This document shows positions 23,873 through 33,722 of a stretch of DNA of 55,040 nt, in pieces; position 1 is the stretch's first letter, and every line of letters begins with the position of its first letter. This DNA is from Ensifer sp. LC11 (GTDB lineage: Bacteria; Pseudomonadota; Alphaproteobacteria; Rhizobiales; Rhizobiaceae), in assembly GCF_001695835.1 (NCBI RefSeq), contig NZ_MBSO01000032.1:1-55040 (forward strand), written 5' to 3'. The translations under genes were made by a program, and so were the position numbers. The notes beneath the pieces were generated by a model. That model was not told the DNA's origin. It searched no databases and worked only from the letters and a program-made list of their open reading frames with translations.

Positions 23873-25327
23873 TTGCATGCACCCCTTTATCAGACCGCGA
23901 TCAACATAGCCGCAAAGGCTGCGTTCTATCTGTCGCTGGCGATGCTGCTTCCAGTAGCAATCGATCTGTTAGACGGTCATCCCAACTGGAAGGTGTTTGC
24001 CGGTTCGGCATTCGTCACGGGGGCGCTGTCGCTTCTGGCGATTGCCGCAACGCAGGGCGGCTCGCCGCTTTTCAGCCGCAAGATGGGTTTCCTGGTCGTA
24101 AACCTTCTTTGGATCGTCGTCTCGCTCGTCGGCGCCATGCCCTTTTGGCTGTCGTCGCTGAAGCTCGACTTCGCCAAGGCCTTCTTTGAATCGGTTTCCG
24201 GTATCACGACGACGGGCTCGACCGTCATCACCGGTCTCGATCATGCTCCGCCTGGCATCCTCCTCTGGCGCTCGCTGCTGCACTGGCTGGGCGGCATCGG
24301 GATCGTTGCCCTCGGGCTCTTCGTCATGCCCTATCTCCGGGTCGGCGGCATGTCCTTCTTCAAGATGGAATCCTCGGATACGACGGAGAAGCCCTTTGCC
24401 CGCATCGTCACCTTCACGCGCGCCTTCATCCTGATCTATATCGTGCTGACGGTCACCTGCACGATCATCTATTCCTATCTGGGGATGAGCCGCTTCGATG
24501 CGCTGAACCATGCAATGTCGACGATCGCGACCGGCGGGTTCGCGACCCATGACGCCTCGCTCGGCTACTTCAAGAGCTTGCCGATCCTCTGGGTGGCGAC
24601 GTTTTTCATGACGCTGAGCAGCCTGCCGTTTTCGGTGCTCATCCTCTTCATCGTGCGCGGCCGGCTCGACACGCTGAAGGACCCGCAAATCATCGTCTTC
24701 CTGTCCTATCTGACGGCGCTTGCGCTGGCGGCAAGCCTCTATCAGCGGCTGGTCAACGGGGTAGCTGCCAATGAAGCGCTCGCCCATGCGTTCTTCACCG
24801 TCTCATCGATCCTGTCGACAACCGGTTTTGCCAGCGACGACTACATGCTCTGGGGGGAGTTCATCGTTGCACTTGCCTTCGCGGCCACCTTCATGGGTGG
24901 CTGCTCCGGCTCGACGGCGGGCGGCATGAAGGCCTACCGCTTCATCATCATCTTCAATTCGATCCGCGCCGGCCTGTTCAAGCTGATCTATCCCAACGCG
25001 GTGCACACGGTGCGCTACGGCAAGACGCTCGTCGATATCGACGTGCAGCGCACGGTGTTCATGTTCTTCACCGCCTACATGTTCATCTGGGCTTTTGGGA
25101 GCCTGGCGATGGGGGCCATGGGCTATGACCTCATGACGGCCGCGTCAGCCATTGCCACGGCGCTATCGAACGTCGGCGCCGGGCTCGGCCCGATCATCGG
25201 GCCGGCCGGCAATTTCTCGACGCTGTCGGACCCGGCGCTCTACCTCCTGTCCGTCATGATGCTGCTCGGCCGTCTGGAGATCCTGACGGTTCTCGTCATC
25301 CTGACACCGCTCTTCTGGAAAGATTGA
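23873..25327 (+). CDS. trkH: TrkH-family potassium transporter subunit
   Basis: Encodes 484 residues with about ten to twelve membrane segments and four pore loops of the Trk/Ktr type: SGITTTGSTV, STIATGGFAT, SSILSTTGFAS and SNVGAGLG. The conserved GCSGSTAGGMKAYR segment is also present. It forms the potassium-conducting unit in the inner membrane and normally works with the cytoplasmic NAD-binding TrkA, which is not in the window. The start is uncommon: a TTG at 23873, since a stop lies at 23858-23860 and the next start would cut the first membrane helix; GAGG at 23859-23862 is the ribosome site. It is convergent with exoP at a 30-bp gap. Confidence 0.9.
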   Translation: MHAPLYQTAINIAAKAAFYLSLAMLLPVAIDLLDGHPNWKVFAGSAFVTGALSLLAIAATQGGSPLFSRKMGFLVVNLLWIVVSLVGAMPFWLSSLKLDFAKAFFESVSGITTTGSTVITGLDHAPPGILLWRSLLHWLGGIGIVALGLFVMPYLRVGGMSFFKMESSDTTEKPFARIVTFTRAFILIYIVLTVTCTIIYSYLGMSRFDALNHAMSTIATGGFATHDASLGYFKSLPILWVATFFMTLSSLPFSVLILFIVRGRLDTLKDPQIIVFLSYLTALALAASLYQRLVNGVAANEALAHAFFTVSSILSTTGFASDDYMLWGEFIVALAFAATFMGGCSGSTAGGMKAYRFIIIFNSIRAGLFKLIYPNAVHTVRYGKTLVDIDVQRTVFMFFTAYMFIWAFGSLAMGAMGYDLMTAASAIATALSNVGAGLGPIIGPAGNFSTLSDPALYLLSVMMLLGRLEILTVLVILTPLFWKD

Positions 25328-25357
25328 ACGAGAGATCGGGATCGGGCGGTTGTTGCG

Positions 25358-27718
25358 TCAGGCGGCCTCGCTCTTGCGGTGCATTCCTGAACTTTCGAGG
25401 TAGTACTTCTCGTATCGATGGCGATAGTGCTCGGCCCCGCCGAAGTCGCTGTATTTCGCCAGTTCCTGCATGTCTGTCTTGTTGAGGATGACACCAAGGA
25501 TCTTGCCGTCGATCTGTGGCTCCGAAGTCAGCAGATCGCGTACCAGCCGCGACGGTGTCCGTCCCCATTCGGCAACGAAGATGAAACCGTCGGCGAGCGG
25601 CGAAAAGGCCTTGGCATCGACGACCGGGGCCAGAGCCGCAAGATCGACAACCACGTAGTCGAAGGACTTGCGGGCATTGTCGATGAGCTCGGCCATGGCC
25701 GGGGACGCAAGCAGCTCATGGCTGTCATGGGGATTGCTTCTCGCCGACACTTCGCCACCGACCGGAAGGATCGCAAGTTTCGTTTGCTGATCGATCTTGA
25801 TGCCTGCCGGCCAGGAAGATTCGCCGGTCAATGCCTCCACGAGCCCCGACTTCGGCGCCGGATTGATCATCTTGCTGAGCCCAGGCCTGCGGATATCCGC
25901 GTCGATCAGCAGGGTCTTCTTGCCGCTCGCGGCAAGAAGCGCCGCAAAGTTTGCCGCAACGATCGACTTGCCCTCGTCCGGTACGGCCGAAGCGATGCCG
26001 ATCACCCGCGAGCCGTTGCCGTTCAAGATCCGGTCGCAGGCGAGTTTCGCATTTCGGAACGTTTCCGCGAAGGACGAGCGGGGCGCGTCGAGCACGATGC
26101 GGCTGAGGCGTTCGAAGGGCATGGCGCCCTGCGCCGGTGGTTGCGGCACCCTGTTCTTCATCAGCTTGGCGCGAACCAGATCCGCGGCACCTGGTTGACC
26201 CGCACCGATAAGAGGCACGTAGCCAAAGGATCGGTGGCCGAGGATCGAGCGCACGTCGCTTTCCAGCCGGAAGGTTCGCTCGCGAAACTCCTGGAAAGCG
26301 GCGAAGGCGCCGCCTGCCATCAGGCCAAGCACGGCCGAAAGCGCCAGAACCAACGTCTTCTTCGGGCTGGAAGGCGAGGCGGGAACGCCGGCTGTCGATA
26401 TCACTCTTGCCTTGGCGATCGGGAACGAGCGCTGCTGGGAGGCCTGTTCATAGCGGTTGAGATAGGTCTCATAGAGCGTCTTTAGCGCCGCCGACTTCTG
26501 CTCGAGCTCACGCAGATGCACGAGCGAAAGGTTCGCATCGGAGTTTCGGCCGGTGGTGCCTTCGATGTTCTCGCGCAGCGACGCCTCTCGGGAGCGCGCC
26601 ACTTCGTATTCGTTTCGGTAACTCGCCGTGAGCTGCTGCAACTCCTGGAAAATCTGCCGGCTGATGTCGGTCTTTTCCTTGCGCAGCGACACCGCCTGGG
26701 GATGATCGGCGCTGAAGCTCTGTGTCACCTCCTGTTCACGTTTGCTAACGGCAAGATAGCGGGTCCGCAGGTCCCTAATGACCGAGTTGTCGCCTTCCTT
26801 GGCGGAAATCGTCGCGTTCTTGACGGCAGTCTCCGGGCCCTGGTCGATGATTGCCTGGAACTGCTTGTAACGCGCGGATGCGCTCGCGGTATCGGCCTGG
26901 GCGATGATCAGCTGGCTGTTGAGATCCGCAAGCTGCTGCTCCGACATCAGCTCGCCCCTGGCAAGCGTCAGGCCGTTCTCGCTGCGGTATTTTTCAACCT
27001 CGAGCGAAGCGGCCTGCGCGCGCTGCCTAAGGTCAGCCAGGCGTTCCTGCAGCCACACGGACGCACGTTCCGTCGCCTCGAAGTTGGCGTTCAATTGATC
27101 GTTGAGATAGGCGTCTGCATAGGTGTGAACGATGCCGGCAGCCAGTTGCGGATCACTGGAGCGATAGGCCAGCGAGATAACAGAGCTCCGCGTCACGCGT
27201 TCGACAGCCAGTTGTTGTTGTAGCAGTGCTGCTGCCTTTTGCCGCCGGCCATTGCGGGCCATATCCTCGGAAATCTCCGGCCCGCTTAAAAAAAGGCCCG
27301 CGACGGACTTCAGCCCATCCTTGGCGACATCGAAGGCCGAGCGCGGCGGATTGAGGACGGTGTCGTTGTCGGCAAGGTTCATCTTGTCGACAACGCGCAA
27401 GGCAAGTTCGCCCGACTTCAAGATCTCCACGGCACTCGCAATCTGAGTGTCGAGCAACTGGGCATTTTGCGGCGTTGTCTGTTCCTCGGCAAACTTCGAC
27501 AGGTTCTCGTCGAGCAGGATCTGCGTCGCCGACGTGTACAACGGCGTTGCGAAAATCAGGTACGCGATGCCGAGCCCGACGAAGAGCGCCACAAACAGGC
27601 CGACCATCCGGGCGCGTCGAACGACGACCGAGAAGAGGCGGTCGAGGTCGATGAAGCCATCGGGTTCCTCCGCGTTTCGCGGTCCGCCGCTGTTGAAGGG
27701 GAGGCTTCTTTGGTTCAT
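25358..27718 (-). CDS. exoP: Succinoglycan chain-length regulator and tyrosine kinase ExoP
   Basis: Encodes 786 residues of the Wzz/BY-kinase type. The first membrane helix is at about 36-60, a periplasmic coiled-coil part with the Wzz domain follows, and the second helix is at about 440-462. The cytoplasmic kinase domain has Walker A AVPDEGKS (about 583-590) and the A' motif LLIDADIRRPG. The C-terminus has five tyrosines in FGGAEHYRHRYEKYYLE, the autophosphorylation cluster. With ExoQ and ExoT it controls polymerisation and export of succinoglycan. It is the last gene of the leftward exoH-K-L-A-M-O-N-P series, 66 bp after exoN. Confidence 0.96.
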   Translation of the reverse strand: MNQRSLPFNSGGPRNAEEPDGFIDLDRLFSVVVRRARMVGLFVALFVGLGIAYLIFATPLYTSATQILLDENLSKFAEEQTTPQNAQLLDTQIASAVEILKSGELALRVVDKMNLADNDTVLNPPRSAFDVAKDGLKSVAGLFLSGPEISEDMARNGRRQKAAALLQQQLAVERVTRSSVISLAYRSSDPQLAAGIVHTYADAYLNDQLNANFEATERASVWLQERLADLRQRAQAASLEVEKYRSENGLTLARGELMSEQQLADLNSQLIIAQADTASASARYKQFQAIIDQGPETAVKNATISAKEGDNSVIRDLRTRYLAVSKREQEVTQSFSADHPQAVSLRKEKTDISRQIFQELQQLTASYRNEYEVARSREASLRENIEGTTGRNSDANLSLVHLRELEQKSAALKTLYETYLNRYEQASQQRSFPIAKARVISTAGVPASPSSPKKTLVLALSAVLGLMAGGAFAAFQEFRERTFRLESDVRSILGHRSFGYVPLIGAGQPGAADLVRAKLMKNRVPQPPAQGAMPFERLSRIVLDAPRSSFAETFRNAKLACDRILNGNGSRVIGIASAVPDEGKSIVAANFAALLAASGKKTLLIDADIRRPGLSKMINPAPKSGLVEALTGESSWPAGIKIDQQTKLAILPVGGEVSARSNPHDSHELLASPAMAELIDNARKSFDYVVVDLAALAPVVDAKAFSPLADGFIFVAEWGRTPSRLVRDLLTSEPQIDGKILGVILNKTDMQELAKYSDFGGAEHYRHRYEKYYLESSGMHRKSEAA

Positions 27719-27752
27719 TAGCGCTCTGTCCGTTCACTTTAGTCTGAAGGCT

Positions 27753-27776
27753 GGCGCCCCCTTGGGGAGGGACGCC
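27753..27776 (-). other. Hairpin between exoN and exoP
   Basis: GGCGCCCC (27753-27760) and GGGACGCC (27769-27776) pair with one wobble around an 8-base loop. No T-run follows, so it is probably an mRNA processing or partial termination site that sets exoP expression apart from exoN. Confidence 0.45.
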
Positions 27777-27784
27777 TTAGCCAG

Positions 27785-28690
27785 TTATGCCGCGCGGATG
27801 CGGCCTTCATGAGACAGGACCATGTCCTTGACCGATGCGTAGACCGTCTCACCGAGATCCTCGCGTGCGAGCGCGAAGGCGACGTTGGCGGCGACAAAGC
27901 CCTCCTTCGAGCCGCAGTCGAACGTGCGACCGTCGTAAGGATGGGCATGAAACGCTTGATTTTGTGAGAGTTTCAGCATTCCGTCGGTCAACTGGATCTC
28001 GTTGCCCGCGCCCTTTTGCTGGTGGGCGAGAATGTCGAAGATTTGCGGCTGCAGGATGTAGCGGCCATTCAGATAAAAATTGGAAGGCGCTTCACCAATG
28101 CGCGGCTTTTCTACCATCTGCGTGACTTCGAAACCGTAGGGAACGGTGGCACCCTTGCCGACGATGCCATATTTCGATGCGTCTTCCGGCGCGCATTGCT
28201 CCACGCCGACGACGTTGCCGCCGGTCTGCCGATAGAGGTCGACGAGACCGGCCATGCAGCCGCGCTGGCCGTAGCAAAGCATGTCCGGAAGAAGCAGCGC
28301 GAAGGGTTCGTCGCCGATGAGGTTGCGCGCGCACCAGACGGCGTGACCGAGGCCAAGAGGGGCCTGCTGCCGCGTGAAGCTGACGGAGCCCGCGCGCGGC
28401 AACATCTGCTCCAGTTCGGAAATCTGGGCGCTCTTGCCGGAACGTGTCAGCGACGAGATGAGCTCCGGCGCATCGTCGAAGTGGTCCTCGATCGCCTGCT
28501 TGTTGCGGCTGGTAACGAAAACGATGTGCTCGATGCCCGCCTGGCGGGCCTCATCAACCGCATATTGCACGACCGGACGATCGACGATCGTCAACATCTC
28601 CTTCGGTATCGCCTTTGTCGCGGGTAGAAACCGCGTTCCATTGCCGGCGACCGGGATCACAGCTTTCCTGACGGTCCTGATACGGTCCAT
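27785..28690 (-). CDS. exoN: UTP-glucose-1-phosphate uridylyltransferase ExoN
   Basis: Encodes 301 residues. The nucleotide loop [22 protein letters not shown] (about 11-32) and VQYAVDEA belong to the GalU type. It joins UTP and glucose-1-phosphate to UDP-glucose, the donor for the ExoA/L/M/O/U/W enzymes and the substrate of ExoB. The ATG at 28690 has AAGGAT at a 6-base spacing, and that ribosome site lies within the last codons of exoO. Confidence 0.96.
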   Translation of the reverse strand: MDRIRTVRKAVIPVAGNGTRFLPATKAIPKEMLTIVDRPVVQYAVDEARQAGIEHIVFVTSRNKQAIEDHFDDAPELISSLTRSGKSAQISELEQMLPRAGSVSFTRQQAPLGLGHAVWCARNLIGDEPFALLLPDMLCYGQRGCMAGLVDLYRQTGGNVVGVEQCAPEDASKYGIVGKGATVPYGFEVTQMVEKPRIGEAPSNFYLNGRYILQPQIFDILAHQQKGAGNEIQLTDGMLKLSQNQAFHAHPYDGRTFDCGSKEGFVAANVAFALAREDLGETVYASVKDMVLSHEGRIRAA

Positions 28691-28694
28691 GGTT

Positions 28695-29708
28695 TTATCC
28701 TTTACTTGCGTGCGGGCTTTCGCCCGAGGTGGATCGTTCAGCCGCCACCGGTGTGGCGGACTTCATGCGTGCAAGTGGCGCCAGCAGGCGGCGCAATCGC
28801 ACGGCGATCGGCATCTTGAGATGTCGAAGCGCTGCGGGACTGGAGAGCGCCACCTGGGCGGCACTCACCAGAGATCTGGATTTCAGATGATCGACGAGTC
28901 TCAGGAAGGCGTGCGCCTCCCGAAGGCTTTTGTCGCGGCGGCGCTGCATCGCCATCGCCTTCGGGTCTATCGTGTGATTGGCAAGGAATACCCTGTCAGC
29001 GCCGATCATCGCTTCGACATGGCGAAGTTCGAGCACACGCGAGATCGAGCCCTCGCGGATGTGATAACAATACCCAGCGCAGGGATCGACAGTGCAGCGT
29101 CCGCCAAGGGCAAGCGCCGAGGCGAGCAGAATGTAGTCCTCGCCAATCCGGACGGTGTCCGCGAAACGCAACCCATGGCCGTTCAGGAAACGACGCTCGA
29201 ACACCGGCTTCATGTAGCCGAAATTATAGGTCGAGCGGAATAGCACATTGGATCCGATAAAGGCCGCAAGCGTCATGGTCCGATGGCGCGCAAGCAGAGC
29301 GTCGGGAAACATGCGCTCCACCCGGCCGTCCAGCTTCGCGACATCGAGATTGTCGACGACAATCTGGGCGTCGGCAGTGGATGCCAGGCCGATCATGCGC
29401 GCGAGCCGTCGCGGGCTGACGGTGTCGTCGGCATCGAGGATGGCAACCCAGGTGCCAAGGGCGGCATCGAGCCCGGCGTTGCGGGCCCCGCCCGGCCCGC
29501 GGTTCTCGGTCAGTCGCAGCAGCTTCAAGCGCGGATCGGCGATCCCTTCAACCACGGCGCAGGTGTCGTCGCTGGAGCAATCATCGACGACGATCACCTC
29601 GACATCGACATCCTCCTGTGCGAGTGCACTGTCGATGGCACGCCGGACGGTGGCGGCCGCGTTAAATGCCGCGATGACAAAACTGACGTCGGGGGCGGAT
29701 CGCGTCAT
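28695..29708 (-). CDS. exoO: Succinoglycan GT2 glucosyltransferase ExoO
   Basis: Encodes 337 residues with an N-terminal GT2 domain: [22 protein letters not shown] (8-29), [11 protein letters not shown] (39-49), [14 protein letters not shown] and the metal motif LDADD (about 92-96). In S. meliloti ExoO adds the fourth glucose, the first side-chain sugar, in a beta-1,6 link. The start ATG shares one base with the exoM stop. It resembles ExoU further right, which also makes a beta-1,6 bond. Confidence 0.94.
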   Translation of the reverse strand: MTRSAPDVSFVIAAFNAAATVRRAIDSALAQEDVDVEVIVVDDCSSDDTCAVVEGIADPRLKLLRLTENRGPGGARNAGLDAALGTWVAILDADDTVSPRRLARMIGLASTADAQIVVDNLDVAKLDGRVERMFPDALLARHRTMTLAAFIGSNVLFRSTYNFGYMKPVFERRFLNGHGLRFADTVRIGEDYILLASALALGGRCTVDPCAGYCYHIREGSISRVLELRHVEAMIGADRVFLANHTIDPKAMAMQRRRDKSLREAHAFLRLVDHLKSRSLVSAAQVALSSPAALRHLKMPIAVRLRRLLAPLARMKSATPVAAERSTSGESPHASKG

Positions 29709-30634
29709 CAGGCGGTCGCTGCTCCATATTGCTGAAGTTCGCGCACCCCGAGGAGCCCGCTGACGACGCCGGCGTGCATGACTGCGCGCAGGGCGTAACG
29801 CGAGCGCGCGATCGGCGATCCCGCAAGAAGCAGGCTTGCGATCGCGCAGTAGCCGGATTTCGCCGTCGCGCGGGCAATCTCGGCCATTCGCTTGCGGGGT
29901 TGACCCCGCACGCTCAAGAGACGGCCATGGGTCTGTCCGGATCGGAAGCGACGCTTCGCGAGCCAGGTGAGCCGTGCCCGCTTTTCGGGGACCGGTTCAA
30001 AGACCAGGGCGTCTGGCGCATAGGCAAGGTGTCCGCCGTCCGCATGCATATGGCGGAAGAACTCCGTATCTTCACCGCCCGAGCGCCCTGATGCCAGATT
30101 GAACCGCCTGCCCGAGAGGACCGGGCGGGTGAGGTCGAGCAAGGCATTGCAGGTGTAGCCGGTGCGGATCTCACCATTGACCCAGACCGGACGGGTCGAG
30201 TGAAAGTCGCCGCGGCGCATCCAATTCGGCGCCGACAACGTATATTCGGCGCGAACCGGACCGAGCACGACATCGGCGCCCGTCGCGCGGGCAGTCTCGA
30301 TCAGTTGCGCAAGCCAGGTCCTCGACACCGTTTCGTCGTCATCGACGAAGGCGAGATAGTGATTGCGGCTGGCGTCGAGGCACGCGTTGCGGGCGATCGA
30401 GATGTTCGATGCCGGGCAGTGCAGATAGAGGATCTCGAAAGGTGTGGTCGGGCGCATCTGGTCGACCAGCGCTTCAGCGCTCGGCGTCGCATCATTGTCA
30501 GCGACAATGATGCGGATGTCAGCATCATCAGGGACGGCAAGGAGGGCGAGGGAATGCAGCGTTTCCGCAAGCTCCTGCCGGCGGAAGGTGCAGACGGCTA
30601 TATCGATCTGCGTTCTGGCATACGTCATGGTCAT
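29708..30634 (-). CDS. exoM: Succinoglycan GT2 beta-1,4-glucosyltransferase ExoM
   Basis: Encodes 308 residues. The GT2 marks are IDIAVCTFRRQEL near the start, VADNDATPSA, ISIARNACLD and FVDDDE, with an acid pair in GGEDTEF. ExoM adds the third glucose in a beta-1,4 link in S. meliloti, and the length fits. The start used is ATG 30634, which overlaps the exoA stop in an ATGA; the frame is open to 30691 but that would cut deep into exoA. Confidence 0.94.
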   Translation of the reverse strand: MTMTYARTQIDIAVCTFRRQELAETLHSLALLAVPDDADIRIIVADNDATPSAEALVDQMRPTTPFEILYLHCPASNISIARNACLDASRNHYLAFVDDDETVSRTWLAQLIETARATGADVVLGPVRAEYTLSAPNWMRRGDFHSTRPVWVNGEIRTGYTCNALLDLTRPVLSGRRFNLASGRSGGEDTEFFRHMHADGGHLAYAPDALVFEPVPEKRARLTWLAKRRFRSGQTHGRLLSVRGQPRKRMAEIARATAKSGYCAIASLLLAGSPIARSRYALRAVMHAGVVSGLLGVRELQQYGAATA

Positions 30635-31629
30635 GGCATCACCCCGCGCTTGCGCGACGCGAGCAATTCGCGCCAAAAGCCAGCCGACCACGCAAAATGC
30701 ATGACCATCGCCGAAAGAGCAGCGAGCGGGCCATAGGGGTTCTTCTGGCCGAGTGCCATCCAGATGCCATAGCCGATGCAGGCGGCGGCCCAGAGGACCA
30801 CGGGCAGGACCGCGAGCCAGCTTATGACGGCCAGCAGCGCGCCGATCGCAACTGGTGCAACCGCAAGCGGCAGAAGCTGCCGCAAGCTCGGCCAGGCGCG
30901 ATGTTTCAGGGCGTTGCGCGCGCGCCCACGGCCATAGGCGAAATACTGGCGAAAGAGCGGGCCAACCTTTGCGCGGGGGTAGTAGACCATGCTGGTCCGG
31001 TCTGTCATCCAGATGCGATAACCGGCTTGATGAAAGCGATAATCGAATTCGGCATCTTCGTTGTGACTGAAGATTTCGTCATAACCGCCGATCGCCTGAA
31101 AAGCGGAGATCCGCATCAGCGCATGATGGCCGTGGTCGGCCCAGTGGCTCGTCGCGCCAAGCCGGTGTTTTGCGCCGCCATTGCCGAGCTTGGAGTTCTG
31201 GGCACAGGCGGTCGCCTTTTGGAACGGTGTGAAGCCGACGGTCTGCATCGCCACGACGACGGAATCGGCGCCGGTTTGAAGCGCCTCCTCGACGAGGCGC
31301 TCGCAATAGTCCTGCGGATAGGTCCCGTGGGCGTCGATACGGATCAGATAGTCGAAGGCGGCGCCGAAGCGGGCGACGGCGAGATTGATCGCGGCACTCT
31401 GGATGCGTTTGGGGTTGTCGAGGGCAAGAACCACCGGGTCCGTCTGGGCGAGGCGCGTTGCGATATCGCGGGTGCCGTCGGTGCTACCGCCATCGACGAC
31501 CACGATAGCGCCGTTGAGGCGTGTTGCCGCCGGTTGCAGCGTTTCGACGAGTCCCTCCAGATGTTCTGCCTCATTGAGGCAGGGTATGACGATGAGGGTT
31601 CGTGTCGAGACCGGTGTATTCGTGCTCAT
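30631..31629 (-). CDS. exoA: Succinoglycan GT2 beta-1,3-glucosyltransferase ExoA
   Basis: Encodes 332 residues. The GT2 domain has LIVIPCLNEAEHLEGLVETL, VVVDGGSTDGT, RIDAHGTYP as the metal motif and HNEDAEFDYR as the acid motif. Two or three membrane helices follow at about 245-315, placing it at the inner membrane. ExoA adds the first glucose to the galactose laid down by ExoY. The ATG overlaps the exoL stop (ATGA). Confidence 0.95.
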   Translation of the reverse strand: MSTNTPVSTRTLIVIPCLNEAEHLEGLVETLQPAATRLNGAIVVVDGGSTDGTRDIATRLAQTDPVVLALDNPKRIQSAAINLAVARFGAAFDYLIRIDAHGTYPQDYCERLVEEALQTGADSVVVAMQTVGFTPFQKATACAQNSKLGNGGAKHRLGATSHWADHGHHALMRISAFQAIGGYDEIFSHNEDAEFDYRFHQAGYRIWMTDRTSMVYYPRAKVGPLFRQYFAYGRGRARNALKHRAWPSLRQLLPLAVAPVAIGALLAVISWLAVLPVVLWAAACIGYGIWMALGQKNPYGPLAALSAMVMHFAWSAGFWRELLASRKRGVMP

Positions 31630-32846
31630 GACAATCCACCTTCGTTCTGGGGAGCTGCGGTGTTTCGGGGCGTTGGCGAGAGCTTTGATGCCATTAAGGA
31701 TGGAGCCGAGGTTGCAGCGGCCAGGCGTCTGACAAGATCCGCACAGTCACTGCGGCTGAAAATCCAGGTTTCCGGCGCGCAAGCCGCAATTCGCCTCGAT
31801 GCGTCCACGTAGCGTTCCGACGTTGTCGCGCTGAAAAGAGCTTCGAGCGCTTCCGGCTCGGCCTCGTCAAGCAACATGCCAAGCCCGCGTATCGCGAGAA
31901 ACCGCGCTGTTTCGGTACCACGCAGCGCGATCGGCACCCGCCCGAAGCGGCAACCTTCGTAGAGCCGGTTCGGCAGCAGCCATTTCGAATTCTGGCCTTC
32001 CTCGAAGAAGTCGATCGCCCAGGTAAAGTGCACGTCGTCATAGATCGCGTTCAAATCCTCGGGGCTGCGGTAGGGCCCGTGGAAGTGCATGAACGGCTCA
32101 TTGCCGATGAAGCCGTCGAAGTCGTCGAACTCGGAATGGGCCGGCCGGCCGCGCAGCACGATCTCGAAGCGCCCCTCCATTCTGCGGGAAAAGGCCGATA
32201 GCAGTGCCAGCGACTTGCGGCAGCGCAATGCGCCGAACCAGCCGATCCGCCACGGACCATCCTCAGGTGCCACTGCGGGCGAAACCGATGGCCGCGCGGT
32301 TTCTTCATTGAGTTCGAGCACCTTGTTCTCAAGCAGCATCATCGGCGCCGAGATCCCGGACAGCGGGCGGAAATAGTGCTCGACGAAGGCCGGCGAACTG
32401 GTGATCAGCAGCCGAACGTCCCTGCCGAGGAATGCTTCGCTCGCCCGAAGCGTCCGCCCGATCATATCCGGCCGCAGGAGAAGGCGGTGAATGTCGAGGC
32501 ACTCGTAGACGATAGGCACGTCACCGCCGAGGAGATCGACTGCCTTGCTGGCAACAGCCAGCATGTCGAGGTTGCGGGCAATGATCAGATCCGGACGTTC
32601 AACGTTGCGCAGTGACTGCTTGAGCGAGAGGCGGCTTCTGGCGACCGCGCTGATCCGCTGGAAAAAGCGCCCGTCATGGGTGACACCGAGCTCGATGGGC
32701 TCGATACCTTCGATGGTCGCAAGCGGATTGGCTCCCCGTCGGAACCCCGCGACCCTGACCCTTGCACCACCGGCAAGCAGCATCAGAACGCGCCGACGAA
32801 CGGCGGGGTCGGCAAGATCCTGGGCGAAATAGAGTATCTGCAGCAT
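31626..32846 (-). CDS. exoL: Succinoglycan beta-1,4-glucosyltransferase ExoL
   Basis: Encodes 406 residues with a GT-B-like layout: an N-terminal domain with PDLIIARNLDMLAVA and VYECLDIHR, and a C-terminal domain with RIGWFGALRCRKSL and LPNRLYEGCRFGRVPIALRGTET, the donor-side loop. ExoL adds the second glucose. The start taken is ATG 32846 (MLQILYF), which has GGA upstream; the frame runs on to 32882 but the longer form adds residues without family likeness. A 91-bp gap without a gene separates it from exoK. Confidence 0.93.
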   Translation of the reverse strand: MLQILYFAQDLADPAVRRRVLMLLAGGARVRVAGFRRGANPLATIEGIEPIELGVTHDGRFFQRISAVARSRLSLKQSLRNVERPDLIIARNLDMLAVASKAVDLLGGDVPIVYECLDIHRLLLRPDMIGRTLRASEAFLGRDVRLLITSSPAFVEHYFRPLSGISAPMMLLENKVLELNEETARPSVSPAVAPEDGPWRIGWFGALRCRKSLALLSAFSRRMEGRFEIVLRGRPAHSEFDDFDGFIGNEPFMHFHGPYRSPEDLNAIYDDVHFTWAIDFFEEGQNSKWLLPNRLYEGCRFGRVPIALRGTETARFLAIRGLGMLLDEAEPEALEALFSATTSERYVDASRRIAACAPETWIFSRSDCADLVRRLAAATSAPSLMASKLSPTPRNTAAPQNEGGLS

Positions 32847-32937
32847 GTATATCCGGTTTTCTGCTCGGCTCGAGCCGAACATGGTTCAAAATTTTGCGCT
32901 TGCGGCGTCGGCCGCGAAGGCGGTTCCCGATCGACGC

Positions 32938-33720
32938 CTAGTTCGTTCGGCAGGCGACCGACTCTGCGAACTGGCAATCCCCTCCCGGCGCGGTGAAGGC
33001 GATGCGATCGATCTGCATGGTTGCAGGCCCCTTGTAGGCAAAGGTGCCCATCCAATCCGTCAGCGTGTCGGTGCCCCAAAGGCTGAAGAAGATCTTCTGA
33101 GGATTGGTCGGGATTTTCGCGGGATCGGTGACCTCGTGCACGAGTTCGCCATTGACGTAGTAGCGGATCCGCTCCTTCTCCCAGACGAAGGCGTAATCGT
33201 TGAAGCCCTGATTGGCGCCGCCCGGCACGTCGGCAAGCTTCTCGTTGCCGCCCTTGGCCGAGACATATTGGTTTATCTGAACCTTTGCCGTGTTCTTGCC
33301 GAGGACCTCGAAATCGATCTCGTCATGCGGCTTCTTGTCGGCCGGACCGATATAGGTGAAGAACGCCGAATTCAGCCCTGAGCCGTCGGCCGTCTTGATG
33401 CGCGCCTCGTAGGTGCCATAGCCGAAGCGCTTGCGCGTCTGGATTTCACCGCAGGTGTAGTTGCGCTCGCCGAGCTTTCCTTCCTGAAAAGTCAGTTCCG
33501 CAATACCGTTCTCGACCCGCACCTGGTTCTTCGACCAGGTGCAGTTTTGGTGTGCGCCATTGTTCCAGCCGTCCGAGACGTACCAGACGGACGTGTCGAG
33601 CGTGTCGAAATTATCGAGGAAGGACGTGGCCGAACCGGTTCCTTCAGCGAGCGCCGAACCGGAAAGGCCGACTGTGAACAGGGTGAGCAGGGCGAGGCGG
33701 TGAGGTCTTGGAGATCTCAT
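32938..33720 (-). CDS. exoK: Secreted family 16 endo-beta-1,3-1,4-glycanase ExoK
   Basis: Encodes 260 residues. Residues 1-25 form a signal peptide ending SALA. The catalytic motif HDEIDFEVLG is present, with nucleophile E134 and acid/base E138. Cysteine pairs at about 60/90 and near the C-terminus may form disulfides. In S. meliloti ExoK cuts nascent succinoglycan into low-molecular-weight forms. It lies 2 bp after exoH, so synthesis is probably coupled to the succinyl transferase that affects how easily the polymer is cut. Confidence 0.96.
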   Translation of the reverse strand: MRSPRPHRLALLTLFTVGLSGSALAEGTGSATSFLDNFDTLDTSVWYVSDGWNNGAHQNCTWSKNQVRVENGIAELTFQEGKLGERNYTCGEIQTRKRFGYGTYEARIKTADGSGLNSAFFTYIGPADKKPHDEIDFEVLGKNTAKVQINQYVSAKGGNEKLADVPGGANQGFNDYAFVWEKERIRYYVNGELVHEVTDPAKIPTNPQKIFFSLWGTDTLTDWMGTFAYKGPATMQIDRIAFTAPGGDCQFAESVACRTN

Positions 33721-33722
33721 GG

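Noticed and set aside
23588-23878. 96-codon minus-strand frame
   Set aside because: No motif, no good ribosome site, and it overlaps the trkH start. Kept only as part of the gap description.
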